DNA of 64,000 nt from Lampris incognitus (taxonomy: Eukaryota > Chordata > Actinopteri > Lampriformes > Lampridae): positions 49,607,343 through 49,671,342 of the forward strand of contig NC_079215.1 in NCBI RefSeq assembly GCF_029633865.1, read 5' to 3'. The position numbers were made by a program, and so were the translations under genes. The notes beneath the pieces were generated by a model. It worked only from the letters and a program-made list of their open reading frames with translations, was not told the DNA's origin and made no database searches. This document shows positions 51,701-61,499 of the stretch, in pieces (position 1 is the stretch's first letter; every line of letters begins with the position of its first letter).

Positions 51701-53055
51701 ACATTCCAGATGTGAAGAATGACTTTGCATTTCTCCTCCACCTCAGTGACCAATATGATGCTCTTTACTCTAAACGCTTTGCCTTCTTCCTCTCTGAGGT
51801 CAGCGAGAGCCGTCTCCGCCAGGTCAACCTCAACCATGAATGGACTGCCAAAAAGCTGCGCACCAGACTCGCAAAGAATGCCAGTGACCGTCTAGAGCTC
51901 CACTTGTTTATGTTACCTGGGCTCCCAGACACAGTTTTCGAGATTCCAGAGGTGGAGTCACTCAAACTGGAACTCCTCACAAATGTCACCATCTCGGGGA
52001 ATGTGGCACAGCTTGGTTCACTCCAGGAACTTGTACTGATCCACTGTCCTGCCAAGCTCCAGCTAGCTGCCCTGATCCAACTCAGGGAGCATCTCAAGGT
52101 CCTGCGTTTGGTGTTTGAGAGTTTAGAACAGGTACCTCTGTGGATGTACAACCTGCACAACCTGGAAGAGTTACATCTAAGTGGCCCTTTGAACAATGAT
52201 GTCTCCCGGAGCACAACTCTGGATTCCCTCAGAGAGCTGAAAGTTTTGAGCATCCTTACCCTCCGCAGCAACCTCACTAAGATACCACCAAGTATAGGGG
52301 ATGTCGCTGTGCAGCTCCAGCGGTTGTGCATATATAATGAAGGTTGTAAGCTCCAAGCCTTTAGCATCCTCAAGAAACTAACCAACCTGGTCTCCCTGGA
52401 GCTGGTGGGGTGTGAGCTGGAGCGTATCCCTAGCGCTGTCTTCAGCTTGTCTAACCTTCAGGAACTAGACCTCAAGGAGAATAAGCTGAACACTGTGGAG
52501 GAGATTCTAAGCTTACAGCATTGTCAGCGGCTGGTGACGCTTCGCCTTTGGCACAACAACATCACCTACATCCCCGAGCACATCAGCAAGCTGCGCTCCC
52601 TGGAAACTCTGGATATCAGCTGGAACAAAATCAGAAATCTCCCCTCAAGGATGTTCTATTGCACCAAACTAAGACACCTGGATGTCTCCCATAACCAGCT
52701 TACCTCCCTCCCTACTGAGGTGGGCATCCTGCAGAGTCTCCAGTTCTTCTCTGCTGCCTTCAACTCTTTGGAGACACTGCCAGAAGAGCTCTTCTCCTGC
52801 AAAAGGTTAAAGATCTTGGCCCTTGGAAACAACCGTCTGACCTCCCTGAGTCCCAGGGTGGCCAACCTGGCTCAGCTAGTCCGACTAGAGCTCAAAGGGA
52901 ACCGTCTAGAATCTCTACCTCTTGAAATAGGACACTGTCCCTTACTTAACCTCATGGGGGTGATTGTAGAGGATAGCCTGGTGAATCAGCTGACGTCAGA
53001 TGTAAGAAACAGAATGTCTGATTTAGATGAGTCAGAAGTTATCAATGAATTGTAA
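42616..53055 (+). CDS. lrrc8e: Volume-regulated anion channel subunit LRRC8E, two coding exons
   Basis: LRRC8 proteins form hexameric plasma-membrane channels (with LRRC8A obligatory) that release chloride and organic osmolytes on swelling. Join 42616-42756 and 50740-53055 gives 818 residues (human LRRC8E has 796). Exon 1 codes [10 protein letters not shown] and TM1 ([20 protein letters not shown]). Exon 2 has extracellular loop 1 with NETW, TM2 ([20 protein letters not shown]), the intracellular linker ([20 protein letters not shown]), TM3, TM4 ([19 protein letters not shown]) and about 15 leucine-rich repeats. [22 protein letters not shown] and [15 protein letters not shown] fit LRRC8E better than A, B, C or D. 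Phase-0 splicing after GCTLQ is a family-conserved site. The ~8 kb intron is filled by mobile elements. Confidence 0.95.
44992..45613. repeat. Unclassified interspersed repeat inserted in the L2
   Basis: Begins near ATGCATTTTATTTATATAGC and GCTTTTCATGCTACTCAAAG. It splits the L2 reverse transcriptase reading, and similar 7-mers border it: AAGACCT (44,985-44,991) and AGGACCT (45,614-45,620). The interior is GAG/GTG-rich, of a type common in fish genomes. I cannot assign a class. Confidence 0.75.
46503..46664 (+). mobile_element. SINE family A, copy 4, 5'-truncated, nested in the L2
   Basis: Only the 3' half of the SINE is present, starting TCACTGTCAGGTGAAAAGAA. It is flanked by a perfect 8-bp duplication GAAAATCC (46,495-46,502 and 46,665-46,672). 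Truncation at the 5' end with an intact 3' end is the signature of target-primed reverse transcription. Confidence 0.9.
47460..47596. repeat. AT-rich low-complexity stretch (AATn)
   Basis: Interrupted AAT/ATT and AT units precede the Gypsy fossil. Confidence 0.8.
47597..47864 (-). repeat. Gypsy fossil, 3' LTR
   Basis: Left-hand LTR on the plus strand; ends GCACGCTACA. The left edge is placed by alignment with the other LTR and the GTATT duplication, so it may be off by a few bases. Confidence 0.8.
50243..50508 (-). repeat. Gypsy fossil, 5' LTR
   Basis: Right-hand LTR on the plus strand; ends ACACGCTACA followed by GTATT. It lies 231 bp before lrrc8e exon 2. Confidence 0.82.
50740..53055 (+). 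CDS. lrrc8e: lrrc8e coding exon 2 (loop 1 to C-terminus)
   Basis: Starts after CATTCCATAG with [11 protein letters not shown], matching the family's VTQDKI..LP. It is open for 771 codons to TAA at 53,053. The leucine-rich region contains regular LxxLxLxxNxL units such as [16 protein letters not shown] and [19 protein letters not shown]. There is no frame break. Confidence 0.96.
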   Translation, partial: LTQDKISCLPSHFTSPTPEAIDCSHIRDYGENETWEHSLIKPVSPIIREVFGRKNNLDIHQYVFVNHYCYERAVHWYGKYFPYLVVIHTMIFMVASSFWFKFPGTSSKIELFVTILGKCFDSPWTTRALSEVSEERGEEKLVIMRKSTMTKSTPDAPEVEEETMGLLRSSSVKSNPDKKNPEPQPAASVLDKKEGEQAKALFEKVKKFRTHVEEADILYVMYVLQTSLKVFKFLLITIYSAALVPNIQIVVRCLVPPELTGFDIYCCNHNKAHLFSKLAYCYICFVGVYGLLCIYTLYWLFHRPLKEYSFEHVRLETGINDIPDVKNDFAFLLHLSDQYDALYSKRFAFFLSEVSESRLRQVNLNHEWTAKKLRTRLAKNASDRLELHLFMLPGLPDTVFEIPEVESLKLELLTNVTISGNVAQLGSLQELVLIHCPAKLQLAALIQLREHLKVLRLVFESLEQVPLWMYNLHNLEELHLSGPLNNDVSRSTTLDSLRELKVLSILTLRSNLTKIPPSIGDVAVQLQRLCIYNEGCKLQAFSILKKLTNLVSLELVGCELERIPSAVFSLSNLQELDLKENKLNTVEEILSLQHCQRLVTLRLWHNNITYIPEHISKLRSLETLDISWNKIRNLPSRMFYCTKLRHLDVSHNQLTSLPTEVGILQSLQFFSAAFNSLETLPEELFSCKRLKILALGNNRLTSLSPRVANLAQLVRLELKGNRLESLPLEIGHCPLLNLMGVIVEDSLVNQLTSDVRNRMSDLDESEVINEL

Positions 53056-53812
53056 AGGTTTTTTTTTTTGTAGGGTTGTCTTCAGTGTTGCATTGATGAC
53101 AGAATATGTCGAGTATCAAATTATACCAAAAGGTGGATATTTTTTTAATGTGGTATAAAACAAAAGGGAAACCATAACCTAAGTATGGCAGGATAAATTG
53201 TGAATTAACTCTGAAGAATTTTGATCTAAACTTTTCAATGAAGAGCTTCTTTTTTACACTCATGGACAACGTAGTATCATGTAACTCAAGGTCAAATATA
53301 ATAGATGAATGACCAACTTTTTTTTTTTAGGAGAAAACATTTTAAACTTCGATACAAATGTGCTTTTATAAATGTTTTTTAATATAAATGATGTCCTACA
53401 AATACTGTCTTACGTCCTTTTTAATCGAACTGGATTGTTATGCTAGTAATTTTTCTGGCAGAGGCAAGGGCTTAAGGGGGTTTGGGGAGGGGGGGTCATA
53501 CTGGTACATTGATACATCATGGTAAATGCTAAATGAAGCAAGTCTTTTACACTTAACACACACGACACTGCATTCCAAACTTACCTTTCATACGTCACAG
53601 GCCAAAATGTTAATTCATGCTGCTATTAGTTTCAGTGTAAGTTTTGTGGATTTTTGTATGACTTGAAAGGAGAAGGTTACTATCCTGTAACCTGTTCAAC
53701 AAGTTTATGTGGCATGAGTGTGACTGTTTGCTCAAAGGCTTGTATTGTTACCTTTCAGAGATGTGACAAGTGAAAGGAGGTAAAGCTGTACGATAGCGGT
53801 GACCGAAGCATT
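53056..53812 (+). other. lrrc8e: Probable lrrc8e 3' untranslated region and flank
   Basis: AT-rich, non-coding, with G and T homopolymers. No clear AATAAA is seen before the SINE. One at 54,273-54,278, beyond the SINE, could serve if the SINE lies inside the untranslated region. Confidence 0.35.
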
Positions 53813-53823
53813 CATCTTATACA

Positions 53824-53939
53824 CCATCCATCCATCCATTATCCGAACCACTTATCCTGCTCTTAGGGTTGCTGGAGCCTATCCCAGCCGTCACTGGGCG
53901 GCAGGTGGGGAGACACCCTGGATAGGCCGCTAGGCCATA

Positions 53940-54018
<79 letters not shown>

Positions 54019-54245
54019 CACACAGGCAATTTAGCATGGCTGATTCACCTGACCTACATGTCTTTGGACTGTGGGAGGAAACCGGAGCACCCGGAGGAAA
54101 CCCACGCAGACACAGGGAGAACATGCAAACTCCACACAGAGGACGACCCGGGACGACGACCCCCCCAAGGTTGGATTACCCCGGGGCTCGAACCCAGAAC
54201 CCTCTTGCTGTGAGGCGACCGCACTAACCACTGTGCAACCGTGCC
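53824..54245 (-). mobile_element. Full-length tRNA-derived SINE family B with expanded (CA)n
   Basis: On the minus strand it starts with a tRNA-like head (CAGTGGTTAGTGCGGTCGCC, B-box-like GGTTCGAGCCCC), then TTTCCTCCCACAGTCCAAAG, a (CA)n/(GT)n block, and a tail ending GGATGGATGG. An exact 11-bp duplication CATCTTATACA flanks it (53,813-53,823 and 54,246-54,256), fixing both boundaries. Confidence 0.95.
53947..54024. repeat. (CA)n microsatellite inside the SINE
   Basis: About 39 CA units with one CG, located where other family B copies have only a short CACACA stretch. Confidence 0.95.
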
Positions 54246-54317
54246 CATCTTATACATATTAATTTGAATTAAAATAAAGTTGGAATTTAACAAGCAAATA
54301 TAAAATTCAGAGCATAT

Positions 54318-54749
54318 GAGCGTCCGGGTGGCATGGCGGTCTATTCCGTTGCCTACCAACACGGGGATCGCTGGTTCGAATCCCCATGTTATCTCCGCTC
54401 CGGCTTGGTTGGGCGTCCATACAGACACAATTGCCTGTGTCTGCGGGTGGGAAGCTGGATGTGGGTGTGTCCTGAACACTGCACTAGCGCCTCCTCTGGT
54501 CGGTCGAGGTGCCTGTTCGGGGGGGGGGGGGGATAGCGTAATCCTCCAACGCGCTACGTCTCCGTGGTGAAACTCCTCACTGTCAGGTGGAAAGAAGCAG
54601 CTGGCAACTCCACATGTATCGGAGGAGGCATGTGGTAGTCTGCAGCCCTCCCCGGCTCAGCAGAGGGGGTGGAGCAGGGACCAGGATGGCTCGGAAGAGT
54701 GGGGGTAATTGGCCAAGTACAATCGGGTTTAAAAAAAAAAAAGAAAAAA
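54318..54749 (+). mobile_element. tRNA-derived SINE, family A, copy 5
   Basis: Full-length copy: head GGTGGCATGGCGGTCTATTC with B-box GGTTCGAATCC, family body and an A-rich tail (54,731-54,749). Flanked by an 11-bp duplication with one mismatch, TCAGAGCATAT (54,307-54,317) and TCAGAGTATAT (54,750-54,760). Confidence 0.95.
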
Positions 54750-54760
54750 TCAGAGTATAT

Positions 54761-55442
54761 AACAGACTGAGAAATACAGCTGGATGTACTTTATTATTCC
54801 CCGAAGGGTAAACTGGGTTGGTGACCTATGCACAGAATCAGAAATCTCAAGGGACATAAACAACACAATACATACAAGAAGGCATCATCAATCATCATTG
54901 CTTAAGAATCAACAAACTAATAAAAAGGACTGCGATATCGATGTCAATACAATTAAAAGTAATAGATATAATACAACTCACAGCCAATAGGTGCCATAAG
55001 AAACAGGCCCAGGTAGGTTTCGGTTAAGCCATGGTCACCAAAGTTCAGATATCTCCTTCAAAGAGGCCAATATTAAAACCTTTTTTCTTTGAAAAAAAGA
55101 TTTTTTTTTTGGCAAGTATTAATGACAAGGAGTTTACTGTTGCTGCTATTGGGTGATGTATTGTTCGGCAATACCACAATTGATCATACTTCAAAGCTCG
55201 CAATGGAAAGCTTACTCAGAACTTTTTTATTTTGTTTCGCAATTTGTTTTTTATGGACTCATCAGCTTAACCCACTATTTCCAGTGAACTAACGGAAAGG
55301 CAGGAACTGATGTCCACAGAATATGATCAAAGGATCTGATTGTAGTCGGAAAAGTAACTAAAAATTGATCGTTAGGTGTGGAGCTCCTTTCTTGTGAATG
55401 GAAATCTTCACGCATTCATTAAATCACATCTTACAATGTTAC
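54761..55442. other. Non-coding, nothing recognised
   Basis: No supported feature. Confidence 0.3.
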
Positions 55443-55830
55443 AATTTTATTTAGCAGATGCTTTTATCCAAAGTGACGTACATCTGAGAGTTTATACAAC
55501 ACAAGCAAGGATCTAGTCAGGAGACACCAACGCAAGGAAGGGCCCAAAAAACAAATAAAAAACTAGGTTCAAATCCAACAGGTAGGACATAGGTGCACAG
55601 GCAATGCATAGAGTGCATAGAAGCCATTTAAATTTTTAAAAAAAAAAACCCATCAGGTGTGGAGGTGATGGGACAAAGAGCTGGGTCTCTAGCTTCTTAA
55701 CCATAGAGAAGGACTCAGCGGATTGAATGGCGTTTGGTAACTTGTTCCACCACCGGGGAACTGCAGAAGAGAAGCGTCTGGCTAGTGACACAATCTTCAT
55801 ACAACTGTGGGAATTACACACAGTGTTTGA
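55443..55830. repeat. Dispersed fish repeat (AGATGCTTTTATCCAAAGTG type)
   Basis: Contains TTTAGCAGATGCTTTTATCC and ACTTGTTCCACCACCGGGGA, sequence blocks I know as interspersed in many fish genomes. The class is not assigned. Confidence 0.6.
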
Positions 55831-57483
55831 TTAAAAAATATGTACTATATATATATATCAAAATGATTTTAACTACTACAGAGCTAATTCTGTTGCCAGC
55901 TTAAGTATTCTGCTTAGTACCTTCTTGCCCTCTACAAGTCAATCTCTGTCTCCCATGTCTCTTCCTCTCATTCACACACACAAACATCTTCTCTCTATCT
56001 CGCTCGTTCTCTCACGCATGCACATGCACATGCACACTTTCTTTCGCTTTTCATGTCATCTCCCTTTTTTCCAACCTGTTTCTTTCTCTTTCCCATACCA
56101 GCAAGCACACAAGCACAACTGTATTCTGCAGCCCGTATTACTTGTATTTCAGCTGAAACAGCCCAGTCATGTCCGGGCATGCATCTCCATAACAGAGGAT
56201 CATATCTGCCAAACCAGGGACATACCCCAGTAACACCCAAACACTCACCAGCCTTCCCATGCTGCCTCATACCTTTAAGGCAAAATGGTAACCTTATCCT
56301 TTCTCTCCTGCTGGAACATAATATGCCACTTGAAAATTGTTTGAAAGAGAGAGCGAGAAAGAGGGAGCGAGAGAATTTAATCCTGGTGGTAACTGCCAAG
56401 GCTGCACAACAGAAATTGCATGCAAAACTTTATTGAGCTCTGGTAATAATTTCCCTTCCTCTCACTGATGCCGCTTTCACACATCTCACCAATATGGCAC
56501 AAGCAGATTATGTCCGTGTAGGGGATGCTAAACAATAGCATGATTAGGATGTGTTTCGTGACGGTTTCAAAATGAGAATGAGCCAGGGCGGAGCCGCCGT
56601 TCAGTTTATATGACCCCGAGTGGATGACCTCCAGTCAAGCTCTGTCATTCCAGAGGAGATTAATTCAGTTTGCGGCGGTATGCCGTCTTAAATCTGTGAT
56701 GCTGCAGTTGCTGCCAAATACTATGCATCCATGTCATCTTTGTGGAGAGTACCAAGGCCTCTGGTTATGCTCATGCAATATTTACACTTGCCTGACTTAG
56801 TAGGAAATTTAGAGTCAGAAACTCCCCCCACATGCCACTTCCTTTGATTCCAATGTCTAAAAGGTTGAAAAAGAGCTTTATAGAGCTTCCATTATGTCAA
56901 AAACTCGTAAATCAATGCAAATCGGGCTCTTCCCCCTGTGGGACTTCTCTAAACTTCTAATCATGCGTGGCGAGGGAGGCGGAGACTAACACCAGTGGTA
57001 TGAGCTGTGATGGGTGTGTTGCACAGTCCATCGCCCTGTCATATTCTCTGAAACAGGAACAAAAACTGTCCAAAGGACCGGAGTCATGCCTGAGTATCTC
57101 TCAGTGAGCGAGTATTCCCATTACACATTGCTTCAGCTCTGCACACGTAGTATTGTGTGTGTGAATGCAAATTAATAAGGAAGAATTCCCACACTTGAGT
57201 CACTTGGTTTCTTTTCTCGTCAGCTTTCCCTTTTCCTAAGAATGCTTTAGCAAAATACACTCTAGTGGATGTGTTGACTCTTTATCTGGTTTATTTCATG
57301 GGGAAGATGGATTGCAACAGTGTTTACCCGGGGAACATTTTCAGACCTGGCCAAGCCTCAGTTGTAGGCCCGTGCCTGCTGCTATTCTTTCACTGAAATG
57401 CTTGCACTTTTTTTTCTCACTATTTTACTCAAAGTGTTTGTGCTGAACAATCCACCTAAATGCATAAATGACTCAAAACTAAA
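55831..57483. other. Non-coding, nothing recognised
   Basis: No exon with convincing splice sites and no complete repeat was seen. Confidence 0.3.
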
Positions 57484-57485
57484 TA

Positions 57486-58955
57486 CACTGCTCAAAAAAA
57501 TAAAGGGAACACCTAAAAACACAATATAGACCTCGATGAATGAAATATTTCAGCTGAAAATCTTTATTTATTAGACAGAGGAATGTGTTTAGAGCAAAAT
57601 AACCTAAGAATGATCAATGGAAATCAAAATCATTAGCCCATTAAGGTCTGGATTCAGAATCATACTCAAAATCAAAGTGGAAAATGAGAACATAGGCTGA
57701 TCCAACTTCTGTGGAAATTCTTCAAGACGATTCAAAATTAGGCTCAGTAGTGTGTGTGGCCTCCACGTGCCTGTATGCACTCCCTACAACGTCTGGGCAT
57801 GCTCCTGATGAGACGACGGATGGTCTCCTGAGGGATCTCCTCCCAGACCTGGATCAGGGCATCGGTCAACTCCTGGACAGTCTGTGGTGCGACATCGCGT
57901 TGGCGGATGGTACGAGACATGATGTCCCAGAGCTGCTTGATTGGATTCAGGTCTGGGGAACGTGCAGGCCAGTCCATAGCATCAATGCCCTCGACATACA
58001 GGAACTGCTGACACACTCTGGCCACATGAGGACGAGCATTGTCATGCATGAGCAGGAACCCAGGGCCCACTGCACCAGCATATGGTCTGACAATGGGTCT
58101 GAGGATCTCATCCCGGTACCTAATGGCAGTCATGGTACCTCTGGCTAGCACGTAGAGGTCTGTGCGGCCCTCCAAGGATATGCCTCCCCAGACCATCACT
58201 GACCCACCGCCAAACCGGTCATGCTGGAGGATGTTGCAGGCAGCAGAGCGTTCTCCACAGTCTCCAGACTCTCTCATGTCTGTCACATGTGTTCAGTGTG
58301 AACCTGCTCTCATCTGTGAAGAGCACAGGGCGCCAATGGCGAATCTACCAACCAAGATGTTCTCTGGCAAAGGTCAATCGGGCTGCACGGTGTTGGGCTG
58401 TGAGCACAGGCCCCAATTGTGGACGTCGGGCCCTCATACCATCCTCATGCATTCTGTTTCTCACTGTTTGAGCAGAAACCTGCACATTAGTGGCCTGTTG
58501 AAGGTCGTTTTGTAGGGCTCCGGCAGTGCTCCTCCTGTTCCTCCTTACACAAAGGACCAGATAGCGGTCCTGCTGCGGGGTTGTTGTCCTCCTGCGGCCC
58601 CCTCCACGTCTTCTGGTGTACTGGCCTGTCTCCTGGTACCTCCTCCATGCTCTGGACACTGTGCTGGGAGACACATCAAATCTTCTTGCCACAGCACGCA
58701 TTGATGTGCCATCCTGGATGAGCTGCACTACCTGAGCAACTTCTGTAGGTTGCAGATACCGCCTCATGCCACCTCTAGTGGTGAGGGCACTAGCAAAATG
58801 AAAAACTAACCAAAGATCGGCCAGAAAAGATGAGGACAGGCAAATGGTCTGTGGCCACCACCTGCAAATCCATTCCTTTTATAGGGGTTGTCTTGCAAAT
58901 TGTCTAATTTCCACCTGGTGTTGCTTATGTGTTCCCTTTATTTTTTTGAGCAGTG
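57486..58955 (-). mobile_element. Tc1-like DNA transposon
   Basis: 1,470 bp bounded by CACTGCTCAAAAAAATAAAG and its inverse (TTATTTTTTTGAGCAGTG). TA dinucleotides flank it at 57,484-57,485 and 58,956-58,957, the target duplication of Tc1/mariner elements. The transposase is on the minus strand and is broken. Confidence 0.97.
57744..58767 (-). pseudogene. Tc1-like transposase, inactive
   Basis: The N-terminal frame (58,767-58,345) has the paired helix-turn-helix DNA-binding region ([20 protein letters not shown], then [11 protein letters not shown]) and stops at a TAG where family members read through. The catalytic part follows with LFTDESRF, then a frame change. The last frame (58,286-57,744) has GGSVMVWGGISL, MHDNARPH with the second Asp, and SPDLNPIKQLWDIM. 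The third catalytic residue of the DD34E triad, normally Glu in NPIEH, is Lys here. It is therefore dead for at least three independent reasons. Confidence 0.93.
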
Positions 58956-58957
58956 TA

Positions 58958-59070
58958 GTCAAGTCAAATCAAGTCAAGTCAATTTTATTTGCATAGTCCA
59001 GTATCACAAATTACAAATTTGCCCCTGGGAGCTAAAATATTAAAACAAGGCCACTGGCAAGAGGGAAGTT
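58958..59070. repeat. Dispersed repeat family D, copy 2
   Basis: GTCAAGTCAATTTTATTTGC and ATAGTCCAGTATCACAAAT match 29,345-29,400. It begins directly after the Tc1 element. Confidence 0.7.
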
Positions 59071-59182
59071 GGGCTCAAATACCTTGTTGGGCATGGAAAA
59101 ACTGGTTAGGGAGAGTGAATGAACAAGTAATTTCCTCCTCCGAAAGCTACTGCTGAGGTATCGCTGAACAATGCACCTCAAC

Positions 59183-59260
59183 GTGTCTGTGAATGTCATC
59201 ATTCATCCAGGTCATAGTTATCCAAAGGAACTGAATCAAGTGCAACTGGACTTGGTTATA
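59183..59260 (-). repeat. Dispersed repeat family C, inverted fragment
   Basis: The reverse complement matches 12,962-13,030 (TTGATTCAACTCCTTTGGAT type block, then CTGGATGAAT and TTCACAGACA). Confidence 0.7.
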
Positions 59261-59667
59261 ATGCACCTCAACCCTAATTGCTCTGTCAGAGGTGTCTATC
59301 CAGTAACCGTCAAAGAGCGCTGTCACACTGGGCGGCTCCTAGGTGAGGGTGGTGAGACTATATTAAGGCCAAACAATGGAAACTTAAACTGTCTATATCA
59401 AAAAAGGTTAAATCAGTTCATCTGGATTCAACTTTCTTTGATTTTCTTACCTGGATTATTGAGCATGCATAAAGACAAATGGTCTATAAGTGCACTTTAC
59501 TGGAGGCACCATGTGTCTGAATTAAAAAAACAAAACAAACAAAAACTACAGCAAGAATTTGGGATTCTTGCTCTCTGTTAAGTTGAATGGAGCCACAGGA
59601 AACACGTCTTTCTCACACTTAGTACTGATACCTTGCCAAATCTGGACTGACCGGGATTTCACTACTA
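59261..59667. other. Non-coding, nothing recognised
   Basis: No supported feature. Confidence 0.3.
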
Positions 59668-60200
59668 CCTAAAACGACCACGGGCGGTCAAAATGACCAC
59701 CGGTTTTTAAACTCTATAGTCTGTCAAGCTAAATACACAATTGCGATATTAATGCATTACATGCGTTAGTATGTCTGTTATGAAACTAACTGACACAAAA
59801 ATGACAATTTTAACAACTATAATACTATTTTAAAACAATTTAAACCCCAGAGACATGGTCGAACCTGAATAGCAAAATTGAAAAAGTAAAAATATTACCT
59901 GAAAAACTTAAACAGAAAACACACATTGCTAATCTAACAGACGTAACAAGGCCTGTAAAACGTGAAATGTAAAAAAACGAACTGAAAATAAATATCAAAA
60001 CCGTCCCAAGCAACGACCAGAACACAAAAACTACAAGAACGACCGCGGCCCGCGGTTTTTAAACTCTATATTCCGTCAAGATAAATACCCAGTTGAGATA
60101 CTAATGCATTGCATATGCTAGTGTGTATGTTATGAAACTAACTGACACCAAAATTAACATTTTAACTACTTTTAATACTATTTTTCAAACAATTCAAAAT
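59668..60200. repeat. Direct duplication of a ~165-bp unit
   Basis: Two copies, about 59,675-59,845 and 60,040-60,195, share GGTTTTTAAACTCTATA, TATGAAACTAACTGACAC and AATACTATTTT blocks, each preceded by a CGACC/CGCGG-rich stretch. About 190 bp of AT-rich sequence separates them. The class is not known. Confidence 0.75.
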
Positions 60201-60304
60201 GGCCGCCGTCCAACGCCTGTAAACACTGCAGCGCGTCGGCGGTTGCCATGGTGCGTCTGTAACGGCGTCTGTAACCGAGACATGCTGGCAACAATCAAAA
60301 ATAA

Positions 60305-60600
60305 AGGGCGCCCGGGTAGCGTAGCGGTCTATTCCGTTGCCTACCGACGCGGGGTCGCCAGGTCGAATCCACGTGTTACCTCCGGCTTGGTCGGGCGTCC
60401 CTACAGACACAATTGGCCGTATCTGCGGGTGGGAAGTCGGATGTGGGTATGTGTCCTGGTCGCTGCACTGGCGCCTCCTCTGGTCGGTCGGGGCGCCCCC
60501 AGATCGGCGGAGAGGAGGTGGAGCAGCGAACGGGACGGCTCAAGAGGAGCTGGGTAATTGGCCGGATACAAATTGGGGAGAAAATTGGAAAAAAGGGGGA
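60305..60600 (+). mobile_element. tRNA-derived SINE, family A, copy 6, internally deleted
   Basis: Head GGGTAGCGTAGCGGTCTATT, family body up to GGTCGGGGCGCC, then a direct jump to the 3' part (CAGATCGGCGGAGAGG), so about 130 bp of the family's middle is absent. The tail is A/G-rich. Confidence 0.88.
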
Positions 60601-60612
60601 AAAAATAATAAC

Positions 60613-60747
60613 TGTAAACTACTAATAAGACACGGTAGACCCTAGCTAACGGGTTTGACCCTTTAGCCGAGCGGTTAGCGATGTCGCCTTGTGGTGCAGT
60701 ACACCTCGTCTCGAATCCCGCACCGGGCAATAAAATAACCGGTTACA
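60613..60747 (+). repeat. First LTR of the miniature element
   Basis: TG...CA ends, A-box at 60,664-60,674, B-box-like sequence at 60,708-60,718, and an AATAAA close to its end. Confidence 0.82.
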
Positions 60748-60748
60748 T

Positions 60749-60766
60749 TGGTGGCAGCGGTGGGAT
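60749..60766 (+). other. Primer-binding site matching tRNA-Leu
   Basis: 18 nt beginning TGG directly after the first LTR; it is complementary to the ATCCCACCGCTGCCACCA 3' end of tRNA-Leu as I remember it. Confidence 0.75.
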
Positions 60767-60849
60767 CCGGAAGTGCGCAGATCCTCAGAAGTCTCCTCGG
60801 AGCGCGGAATGACAAAGCGCAAGGGCGCGCTTCCGGGGAGGGTGACGAC

Positions 60850-60984
60850 TGTAAACTACTAATAAGACACGTTAGCCTCTAGCTAACCGATTTGACGCTT
60901 TAGCCGAGCGGTTAGCGACGTCGCCTTGTGGTGCAGTACACCCCGCTTCGAATCCCGCACCGGCCAAGGTAATAATCGGTTACA
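60850..60984 (+). repeat. Second LTR of the miniature element
   Basis: Same start and end as the first, with A-box at 60,901-60,911 and B-box-like GCTTCGAATCC at 60,945-60,955 (10 of 11 with consensus). Confidence 0.82.
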
Positions 60985-61189
60985 TAAAAAAAAATAATAA
61001 TTAAAAATAAAATTTAGATTATTACTCTGCACTGGAAAACGCTAGTTTTGGTTTTTCTAGGACAGAGCAATGAAATTACGAGACAGTCATGTTGATCGTC
61101 CATGTTCGTTTTAGGTAGATCTGATCGTAACTTCCTTTTGTGTGCGCTTGATCTAAAACTAATCTTAATGCTAACACGTGCCATTTTAG

Positions 61190-61440
61190 GAGAGTTCGGG
61201 GAGCGGCGGGTCTATTTCTTTTAGTGTGACGGCGTATAAAACCCACTGAATAGTAGATTGGGAGATCAGTAGTTGAAACGTGAGTAGTGCTCGCTCACAT
61301 CTCTGTCCGGGTTAAACGTTGCAAGTGGCACACAAGCGAACAAAATGCCCATTGTGCCGCTGCAGAAACCTGAGCAGGAAGGTGACCAAACTCTACCTCT
61401 CTTTGTCAAAAGCTTTAGCCAAACAGCACCCTCGTTCATC
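61190..61440 (+). promoter_or_regulatory. Orphan promoter-like segment with TATA-like box
   Basis: A GC-rich stretch (GGGGAGCGGCGGGTC) is followed by CGTATAAAACCC at about 61,230. About 110 bp later there is an ATG in good context (AACAAAATGCCC at 61,345) that opens a ~30-codon frame before a GT run. No downstream exon linked to it was found and the peptide (MPIVPLQKPEQEGDQ) is not recognised. Confidence 0.2.
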
Positions 61441-61499
61441 GCTGTGTGTGTGTGTGTGTGTGTGTTTAAATCCAGCTATCTATCTGACCTTAACACGTG

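Larger units (their letters stand above)
60613..60984 (+). mobile_element. Miniature LTR element (TRIM-like) with Pol III boxes in its LTRs
   Basis: Two 135-bp direct repeats (60,613-60,747 and 60,850-60,984), each TGTAAACTAC...GGTTACA, align without gaps with 15 differences (about 89% identity). They enclose 102 bp. One base after the first repeat is TGGTGGCAGCGGTGGGAT (60,749-60,766), which as I remember it is complementary to the last 18 bases of vertebrate tRNA-Leu(AAG), including CCA. A purine-rich GGGGAGGGTGACGAC precedes the second repeat. Each repeat carries a perfect A-box TAGCCGAGCGG and a near-B-box (TCTCGAATCC / CTTCGAATCC). There is no coding capacity. Flanking TAAC/TAAA may be a worn 4-bp duplication. 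The overall plan is that of a terminal-repeat retrotransposon in miniature. Confidence 0.8.

Noticed and set aside
57711-58148. 145-codon plus-strand frame
   Set aside because: It is the complement of the Tc1 transposase, which matches a known family.
60655-60960. Two genuine tRNA genes in tandem
   Set aside because: The A- and B-boxes are tRNA-like, but the surrounding sequence does not fold into a full cloverleaf and lies inside 135-bp direct repeats with TG...CA ends.
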